Virus record (IMG/VR): IMGVR_UViG_3300021197_001430
Location: 1 to 47,389 of that record
Length of the DNA: 47,389 nt
Direction: 5' to 3' (one strand)
Source of the DNA: a virus
Position numbers and translations under genes: made by a program. Positions within the stretch are counted from its first letter, which is position 1, and each line of letters opens with the position of its first letter. The notes under the pieces are model-generated. The model worked only from the letters and a program-made list of their open reading frames with translations. It had not been told where the DNA came from and searched no databases. Below are positions 42,695-47,389 of this stretch, piece after piece.

Positions 42695-42722
42695 TTGACA
42701 ATTCCGTGAAGTGAGGTATAAT
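42695..42722 (+). promoter_or_regulatory. sigma70-like promoter for the clamp operon
   Basis: A perfect TTGACA (42695-42700) and a perfect TATAAT (42717-42722) are separated by 16 bases, just after the beta-helix gene stop. RNA would start near 42729, 17 bases before the small charged gene at 42746, whose site is the AATGGAG stretch. This likely drives 45-44-62 and regA early with host polymerase. Confidence 0.85.
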
Positions 42723-42745
42723 TCATATTGAAATGGAGTTTATAG

Positions 42746-42943
42746 ATGGGAAGTAAGAAAAAGTTAAATTATGATGAAGACTTGAACTCTGAATACAAAA
42801 GCAATGGCGTCAGAGGCGAAAAGAAAACAAAGAAAAGATCTTCCAGACATAATGCAAAGGTTATGATTGACAAAGTTAATCATGGTCTGTTAGACTCTAC
42901 AGAACTAGATGAGTATCTAGAATTTGATTCGATTGATGATTGA
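42746..42943 (+). CDS. small charged protein of unknown function
   Basis: This 65-residue protein has a very basic first half (GSKKKLNYDED, RGEKKTKKRSSRHNAK) and an acidic C-terminus (LDSTELDEYLEFDSIDD). It is the first gene after the strong promoter and lies immediately before the clamp gene, the region where T4 encodes RpbA (an RNA polymerase-binding protein of 129 residues). I see no real RpbA similarity, so no function is given. Charge pattern suggests nucleic-acid or polymerase contact. TGGAG lies 9 bases before the ATG. Confidence 0.7.
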   Translation: MGSKKKLNYDEDLNSEYKSNGVRGEKKTKKRSSRHNAKVMIDKVNHGLLDSTELDEYLEFDSIDD

Positions 42944-42970
42944 TAACCCCTACATGGAGATTTATTCGTA

Positions 42971-43660
42971 ATGGCTGTAATGACAAGTGTGAAGATTTCA
43001 AAAGAAACCCTATCCATACTGAAGAACTTTTCTCAGTTGAACTCTAACCTTTTGGTTAAGCAAGGCAACATGATTAATACAATCACTGGTGCTAAAAATG
43101 TAATGGCAGAGGCAACTATTGAAGAGAACTTTGAAGTTGAATTTGGTATTTGGGATCTAAACAAATTCCTTGGAACAGTGTCGTTGTTTGATTCACCTTC
43201 CTTTGAGTTTGGTGAGAAGTCTGTGAGGATCTCTGGTAATAATGGTTCTGCTGTTACTTACTATTATTCAGAACCAAGTCTTCTTTCTACGGTTAACAAA
43301 AAGGTTCAGATGCCTGAGTCAGTGATTTCTTTTGACTTCACAGAAAGTATGTTCTCTGATCTTCAGAGAGCCGCTTCGGTTCTTGCTCTTCCTGATCTTT
43401 GTATTCGTTCAGAAGGAACTAATATTGTTGCTGTTGCTCTTGATAAGAAAGATCCAACATCAAACCAGTATGCTGTTGAACTGGCGAATTATGATGGCAA
43501 TGCAACCTTCAACTTCAATTTTAAGATTGAGAATTTGAAGATGCTTGCTGGTGATTATCAAGTAGATATCTGTGAATCTGTTGTGAGTTCCTTTACTAAC
43601 AAGAATGTTGATGTTAAGTATTGGATTGCACTCGAAACTGATTCCACTTATACTGCTTGA
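42971..43660 (+). CDS. gp45: DNA polymerase sliding clamp gp45
   Basis: The 229-residue product matches T4 gp45 (228), the trimeric ring that tethers polymerase gp43 and also activates late transcription with gp55. Matching segments: VKISKETLSILKNFSQLNSNLLVKQG, FEVEFGIWDLNKFLGTVSLFDSP, YYYSEPSLL, FDFTESMFSDLQRAASVLALPDLCI and VDICESVVSSFTNKNVDVKYWIALE (each a short block in the same order as T4). GGAGAT lies 11 bases before the ATG, a slightly long spacing. The clamp loader genes follow directly. Confidence 0.95.
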   Translation: MAVMTSVKISKETLSILKNFSQLNSNLLVKQGNMINTITGAKNVMAEATIEENFEVEFGIWDLNKFLGTVSLFDSPSFEFGEKSVRISGNNGSAVTYYYSEPSLLSTVNKKVQMPESVISFDFTESMFSDLQRAASVLALPDLCIRSEGTNIVAVALDKKDPTSNQYAVELANYDGNATFNFNFKIENLKMLAGDYQVDICESVVSSFTNKNVDVKYWIALETDSTYTA

Positions 43661-43673
43661 TAAAGGATTGATA

Positions 43674-44618
43674 ATGAACGATGTGAAAAACTATCTGTGG
43701 GTCGAGAAGTATCGGCCGCAGAAGATTGATGATTGTATTCTTCCAGTGGAAATCAAATCCACCTTTACCCAAATGGTAAAAGCAGGTGAGGTACAGAACC
43801 TTCTGCTTTCTGGTGGTGCTGGTTGTGGTAAGACAACTGTAGCAAAGGCGTTGTGTAACGAACTTGATCTTGAGTATATCTTGATCAACTGTTCAGAGGA
43901 GGGTAACATTGATACTCTTCGTACAACCATTCGTCAGTTCGCAAGCACTGTCTCTATGACGGGACAGAAAAAGATTGTGATCCTAGACGAATTTGACTAT
44001 AGTAATGCCCAGAGCATTCAACCAGCCCTTCGCGGTGCTATCGAGGAGTTTGCTAACAGTTGTAGATTTATTCTAACTTGTAACTACAAGAACCGAATTA
44101 TCCAACCGTTGCACTCCCGATGCACCACTATTGAGTTTAAGATTCCTAGCAACGAGAAGCCGACGCTCGCCGTTGGTATTCTTGAAAGAATAGAAAATAT
44201 TCTCAAGACAGAGGGCATTAAGTATGAACGTCCTATTCTTCTTGAACTTATCAAGAAGCACTTTCCTGATATTCGTAGGATTATAAATGAACTCCAACGC
44301 TATTCAGTTTCTGGTGTGATTGACACAGGAATTCTTGCTCAGATTGGTGAGATTCGTGTCAAGACTTTGATGAAGTCGATGAAGGAAAAGAACTTCACTG
44401 AGGTTCGGAAGTGGGTTGTTGAAAATCTAGACAACTCACAGGAGCAAATGATTCGTACTTTGTATGATTCAATGTATCAATACATGAAGCCAGGATCGAT
44501 CCCGCAGGCGATCCTAATCTGTGGTGAGTATCTTTACAAGGCTGCTTTCGTTGCCGACACAGAGATTAATATGACTGCGTGTCTGGTTCAAATTATGATG
44601 GAGTGTGAATTCAAATGA
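43674..44618 (+). CDS. gp44: clamp loader ATPase subunit gp44
   Basis: This 314-residue AAA+ ATPase (T4 gp44 has 319) forms the clamp loader with gp62. The family opening LWVEKYRPQKIDDCILP is followed by Walker A GGAGCGKTT (47-55), Walker B ILDEFD (103-108), a sensor-1 stretch FILTCNYKN, and the arginine-finger SRC (148-150). The frame is open upstream to 43605, but that part overlaps the clamp gene; ATG 43674 behind AAAGGATTG gives the family N-terminus. The stop overlaps the co-chaperonin start (ATGA). Confidence 0.95.
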   Translation: MNDVKNYLWVEKYRPQKIDDCILPVEIKSTFTQMVKAGEVQNLLLSGGAGCGKTTVAKALCNELDLEYILINCSEEGNIDTLRTTIRQFASTVSMTGQKKIVILDEFDYSNAQSIQPALRGAIEEFANSCRFILTCNYKNRIIQPLHSRCTTIEFKIPSNEKPTLAVGILERIENILKTEGIKYERPILLELIKKHFPDIRRIINELQRYSVSGVIDTGILAQIGEIRVKTLMKSMKEKNFTEVRKWVVENLDNSQEQMIRTLYDSMYQYMKPGSIPQAILICGEYLYKAAFVADTEINMTACLVQIMMECEFK

Positions 44619-44905
44619 AAAAGTTTTATGTAACAAGAGGTAAGATTGCCATCAAGGAAGATAATCCTGATAATGAAACCAGTAATGGAATCATTTATCA
44701 AGAGAAGGCCAGTAAGGTTCATGGGACAGGAGTTGTTTCCAGTATAGGACTTCCTATGTTTTTAGAAAATGGTATGCAAATTCCTATTAAGATAAACGAG
44801 GGTGATCGAGTTATCTTTGATAAGTCAAAGGGTTACTCTACTTTTGGTGGTCTTTCTATTCTAAATCAGGAATTAATTCTGGGAGTCTTTGTTGAAACTG
44901 ACTGA
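44615..44905 (+). CDS. GroES-like co-chaperonin (gp31-type)
   Basis: This 96-residue protein has the length and layout of GroES: an opening strand RGKIAIKEDNP, a mobile-loop-like segment ETSNGIIYQEKASKVHGTGVV (residues about 21-41, in pieces; compare SAGGIVL...RGEVLAVG of GroES), EGDRVIFDKSKGY (compare VGDIVIFN) and a closing ELILGVFVE strand (compare ESDILAIVE). In T4, gp31 replaces GroES to let the host GroEL fold gp23, so the same job is likely. It is placed unusually, between 44 and 62, with ATGA coupling to 44 and a 14-base overlap with 62. Confidence 0.82.
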   Translation: MKKFYVTRGKIAIKEDNPDNETSNGIIYQEKASKVHGTGVVSSIGLPMFLENGMQIPIKINEGDRVIFDKSKGYSTFGGLSILNQELILGVFVETD

Positions 44906-45293
44906 ATATCTCAACGCGATTAATCATAGTAAGGAATCTCTTATGGACACTGAAGATGAATCAGTTGAAAAAGAGTATGTTCCTTTTGTGGTTAATCGCT
45001 GTCTTTCGTATTTTCCTGATACGATTTATTTTTCTAATGAGATGAATCAGTATCATACACTACCTAAGAATATGCAGTTTGATTTTCTTAGATTAGGTGT
45101 TCGTAAGAACAAGAGATATAGTTCGTGGTTAAAGAAGCAGAAGATTGATAATATTGATATAATCAAACAATATTTTGGATACTCAGATGCAAAGGCAATT
45201 CAGGTAGCAGATCTTCTATCAGGTGAAGATTTGATCTCTATGCAAGAGGAAATGTATACTGGCGGTACTCAAAAGATGAAAAAACCTAAATAA
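44892..45293 (+). CDS. gp62: clamp loader small subunit gp62 (TTG start)
   Basis: The 133-residue product corresponds to the short gp62 of marine T4-like phages (T4 has 187). Matching blocks are LTEYLNAINHSKESLM, YVPFVVNRCLSYFPDTIYFSNEMNQYH, MQFDFLRLGVRKNKRYSSWLKK and IKQYFGYSDAKAIQVADLL. The conserved block begins upstream of the first ATG (44943), so a TTG must start it. GGGAG at 44881-44885 is 6 bases before TTG 44892 and 3 before TTG 44889, favouring 44892. With gp44 it opens and loads the clamp. Confidence 0.9.
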   Translation: MKLTEYLNAINHSKESLMDTEDESVEKEYVPFVVNRCLSYFPDTIYFSNEMNQYHTLPKNMQFDFLRLGVRKNKRYSSWLKKQKIDNIDIIKQYFGYSDAKAIQVADLLSGEDLISMQEEMYTGGTQKMKKPK

Positions 45294-45309
45294 AACGTAT
45301 AAAACGTAT
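45292..45309 (+). repeat. 9-base tandem direct repeat before regA
   Basis: AAAACGTAT occurs twice head to tail, starting at the stop codon of 62, about 30 bases before the regA start. It is the only such repeat noticed in the replication intergenic gaps. It may be an operator or part of a promoter, or chance in AT-rich DNA. Confidence 0.45.
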
Positions 45310-45339
45310 ACAGTATGGTATTTTCATTGAGAGAACGAT

Positions 45340-45747
45340 ATGGAACCAGAAGATTTATTTGATGGCTATGGTGTAGAAATAACTCTTAAAGAACGTGATG
45401 ATTTCTTAAAGGTAAAGGAAACCCTAACACGATTAGGTGTTTCTTCCCGTAAAGAAAATAAGTTATATCAGTCGTGTCACATCTTGCATAAACGAGGAAA
45501 GTATGCTATACTACATTTCAAGGAATTGTTTTCCTTGGATGGGTTAGATAGCGATATCTCGGAAACGGATATAGGTAGAAGGAATACAATAGTAAAACTT
45601 CTAGTAGAATGGAAACTACTTAAAGTAGTTGATGAAGAAGAGTATGCTGAACCTCAAGTTAGTCTTGCTCAACTAAAGATTCTACCTCACTCTGAGAAAA
45701 AGAACTGGGAATTGATACCTAAATACCATATAGGGAAAAGAAGATAG
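45340..45747 (+). CDS. regA: translational repressor RegA
   Basis: This is a clear RegA: VEITLKERDDFLKVKETLTRLGV, LYQSCHILHKRGKYAILHFKELFSLDG and NWELIPKYHIG follow T4 RegA (IEITLKKPEDFLKVKETLTRMG, LYQSCHILQKKGLYYIVHFKEM, EWKLVPKYTIG) almost residue for residue (split by commas). RegA binds the start region of many early mRNAs, including the clamp and clamp-loader messages and its own, and blocks translation. The 135-residue form has about 11 extra N-terminal residues (MEPEDLFDGYG) compared with T4 (122). Confidence 0.96.
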   Translation: MEPEDLFDGYGVEITLKERDDFLKVKETLTRLGVSSRKENKLYQSCHILHKRGKYAILHFKELFSLDGLDSDISETDIGRRNTIVKLLVEWKLLKVVDEEEYAEPQVSLAQLKILPHSEKKNWELIPKYHIGKRR

Positions 45748-45760
45748 GAACTTTTTTATT

Positions 45761-46468
45761 ATGAAAATTATTGTGAAGATGGCTACTAGAAGCCGCCCAG
45801 AAAAATTTAAGACTGCAATGAAACGATACTTCGACTACCTGTCAGGGAAGAATGAAGTTCGTTTTGTTATTACATGCGATCTTAATGATGAGACAATGAA
45901 CAACGATGACATGAAGTCTTGGTTTGATGAAGCAAAGAAGACTCAAGATATTGATGTTTTCTATGGTAATTGCAAGTCAAAGGTTGAAGCATGTAATGCA
46001 GATCTAGATAACGAAGAAGGTGATGTTCTTCTTGTTGCTAGTGATGATATGATGCCTGTCGTAGAAGACTATGATGAGTATATTTCTGTTGCATTTGAAA
46101 AACTATTCCCTAATTTCGATGGAGCAGTTAAGTTTCACGATGGACTTCGTAATGATATCCTAATGACTCTTCCTTGTCTTGGATGGAAACTATACAAGGC
46201 AATTGGTCACTGCTATCATCCAGATTATACTTCGTTGTATTGCGACAACGAACAAACACAAATCTGTCATAGCATGGAGAGACTAGGAGTTTCTAATCAG
46301 TGTATCATTCAGCATCAATGGGTTCCTGGCAATCATGAACTTGCAGATGATCTTCATAAGAGAAATGAAAATCCAAAGATGTATGATATAGATGGTAAGG
46401 TATTTGAAAGAAGGAAGCAGAATAACTTTGATGTCGAACTTGTAAGAGAAAGATTAAGTAAACTATGA
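45761..46468 (+). CDS. glycosyltransferase-like protein (GT-A type)
   Basis: This 235-residue protein has the features of a GT-A glycosyltransferase: an opening strand with IIVKMATRSRPEKF, a mid-domain DVLLVASDDMMPV with paired Asp (95-96) at the expected DxD-like position, and GAVKFHDG followed by LGWKLYKAIGHCYHPDY. The C-terminal segment NHELADDLHKRN may close the active site. Donor and acceptor are unknown; DNA, virion fibre proteins or host glycans are possible. It follows regA and is coupled to the second sugar gene by an ATGA overlap. DNA polymerase 43 would be expected in this position in T4. Confidence 0.65.
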   Translation: MKIIVKMATRSRPEKFKTAMKRYFDYLSGKNEVRFVITCDLNDETMNNDDMKSWFDEAKKTQDIDVFYGNCKSKVEACNADLDNEEGDVLLVASDDMMPVVEDYDEYISVAFEKLFPNFDGAVKFHDGLRNDILMTLPCLGWKLYKAIGHCYHPDYTSLYCDNEQTQICHSMERLGVSNQCIIQHQWVPGNHELADDLHKRNENPKMYDIDGKVFERRKQNNFDVELVRERLSKL

Positions 46469-47283
46469 TTTCACTTTCTACAGTATGCACAAAGTCTAGA
46501 ATAAAAGAATTTCTGGTAACAAAGAAAACATTAGAACTACATCATGAATGTATTTGGTATTCTGTGTGTGATCAAGAAACAGCCGACTACTTTAAGGATG
46601 ATGATAAGTTCATCCCAGTAAAAATTGTAGACAAAGAAGGAAAGCACTATGTCGGGGATCATGATTCCGCCAAAGACTTCTTTGAATTGGTCATGAATAA
46701 AATGGTTGCCATGAAGGAAGGTATCGAGAGACAAGGTTATACTTTGTTCTTAGATACCGATTTGGTTTTTCTTTCTCCGCTAGATCATTCTTTCTTTTCG
46801 TTTTTGGAAAACAAAGAGAAGACGTTGTTCTTGACTAGTCACTGCCATACAGATGGACATCGAGACAACGAAGAAATGTATGGAACATACAATGTAGGAA
46901 TGTTGGCATGTAAGGATGTAAACTTTGCTGACTTATGGGAAAAGGAAACGGTTGCTTTGAATTGTCCTCATGGATTAGAACAGAAACCAGTTACTACTAT
47001 TGCTAATAGAATGATGGAGTCTGTGGTTGTTGCTCCACCTCATTATAATTATGGTTGGTGGAGAAATATTATCTCTGATGATATGAACAAAATAACAGTA
47101 GAAGATAACAAACTAACATTGTATGATAATGAGGTTATTAACTTACATGCACACACAGATCCTAACAACTCTCGCGGAGCATATGAAGTTAACTTCTTAA
47201 ATGTTATATTCCAGAAGATGTCTCAAACTACTTCATATAATGAAGTGTTTAATATAATCCGTGAAGTATATGGTATGAAATGA
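46465..47283 (+). CDS. glycosyltransferase-like protein with DTD motif
   Basis: The 272-residue protein resembles GT8-like nucleotide-sugar transferases: SLSTVCTKSRIKEFL at the start, KMVAMKEGIERQGYTLFLDTDLVFLSPL with a DxD-type metal motif (97-99), then TYNVGMLACKD and a His-containing segment NLHAHTDPNNSRGAYEV that could bind the product side. It is co-translated with the preceding transferase-like gene (ATGA) and with the partial gene at the right end. The acceptor is unknown. Fibre glycosylation is attractive given the collagen-like proteins, but nothing in the sequence proves it. Confidence 0.65.
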   Translation: MISLSTVCTKSRIKEFLVTKKTLELHHECIWYSVCDQETADYFKDDDKFIPVKIVDKEGKHYVGDHDSAKDFFELVMNKMVAMKEGIERQGYTLFLDTDLVFLSPLDHSFFSFLENKEKTLFLTSHCHTDGHRDNEEMYGTYNVGMLACKDVNFADLWEKETVALNCPHGLEQKPVTTIANRMMESVVVAPPHYNYGWWRNIISDDMNKITVEDNKLTLYDNEVINLHAHTDPNNSRGAYEVNFLNVIFQKMSQTTSYNEVFNIIREVYGMK

Positions 47284-47389
47284 ATAAGATAAAACTAACA
47301 CCAAACTATCCAGTATATCCTCCTTATCATAAGGGAGAATACTTAGAAGATTACTATATGACGTTTAGTGATAGTAACACTATTAATAC
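47280..47389 (+). CDS. 5' end of a further gene (3' partial)
   Basis: A frame starts at ATG 47280, overlapping the preceding stop as ATGA, and stays open to the window end. The 36 complete codons read MNKIKLTPNYPVYPPYHKG and EYLEDYYMTFSDSN. It is probably the third gene of the same sugar-related run. I do not recognise it from this fragment. Confidence 0.6.
   Translation, partial: MNKIKLTPNYPVYPPYHKGEYLEDYYMTFSDSNTIN

Noticed and set aside
1-47389. tRNA genes, CRISPR arrays, insertion sequences, attachment sites
   Set aside because: Intergenic gaps are all short and none shows cloverleaf, spaced repeats or transposase features.

Overview
This window is a contiguous piece of a T4-superfamily contractile-tailed phage (Caudoviricetes, myovirus morphology). 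All recognisable genes lie on the + strand, are tightly packed and often overlap by 1-4 bases, and no intergenic gap reaches 300 bases. The block 13-14-15-16-17-18-19-20-67-68-21-22-23 is followed by uvsY-uvsW, then 55-47-46, then 45-44-62-regA. This is the conserved T4 core order as arranged in marine T4-like phages (cyanophage and pelagiphage-type genomes). The AT-rich base composition, collagen-like fibre proteins, Lsm protein, short gp62 and GroES-like co-chaperonin also point to an aquatic phage. The host cannot be determined: no photosynthesis gene, tRNA or integrase is visible.

Layout. (1) 1-15847: six host-contact/fibre genes. These are a fibre with an 'NGGFDVWQRG...DRW' module (5' end outside the window), a collar-domain fibre, and four proteins carrying collagen-like repeats and/or cysteine-rich 'GACC' modules. 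Three of them are giants of 1287, 1481 and 1137 residues; one carries an Lcl_C-like lectin segment and one ends in leucine-rich repeats. (2) 15858-28686: a small Cys-cluster protein, then neck, terminase, sheath, tube, portal, prohead core, protease, scaffold and major capsid protein, closed by a strong intrinsic terminator. (3) 28774-33164: a tail-tube-like virion protein, UvsY, UvsW, an Lsm protein, an HNH nuclease and the late sigma factor gp55. (4) 33142-39418: 47 and 46, translationally coupled to a GIY-YIG-like protein, a fold-type-II PLP enzyme, a DNA methyltransferase-like protein and a conserved unknown. (5) 39453-42687: a second late virion cassette with collagen-like proteins and a beta-helix tailspike-like protein, inserted in the replication region. 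(6) 42695-47389: a sigma70-like promoter, a small charged protein, clamp (45), clamp loader (44/62) with a GroES-like gene between its subunits, RegA, two glycosyltransferase-like genes and a partial gene. DNA polymerase 43 is expected beyond the right end.

Regulation visible in the sequence. TATAAATA late-promoter octamers precede 18, 21, 22 and a fibre gene. A variant octamer, NATACATA, precedes 13, 19, the gene after 23, uvsW and a giant fibre gene. Hairpins overlap the ribosome-binding site of 13 and the start codon of uvsW, and each contains such an octamer. This resembles the T4 arrangement in which read-through early mRNA is translationally silent and late mRNA is active. Two TTGACA/TATAAT-type promoters with 16-bp spacers precede 55 and the clamp operon.

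The most unusual material is the 'GACC' cysteine-module fibre family (with a GC-rich insert), the PLP-enzyme/methyltransferase pair fused by ATGA overlaps to the 46/47 operon, and the hairpin/octamer control elements. All functional calls come from reading the translated sequences and remembered family features; no search was run.
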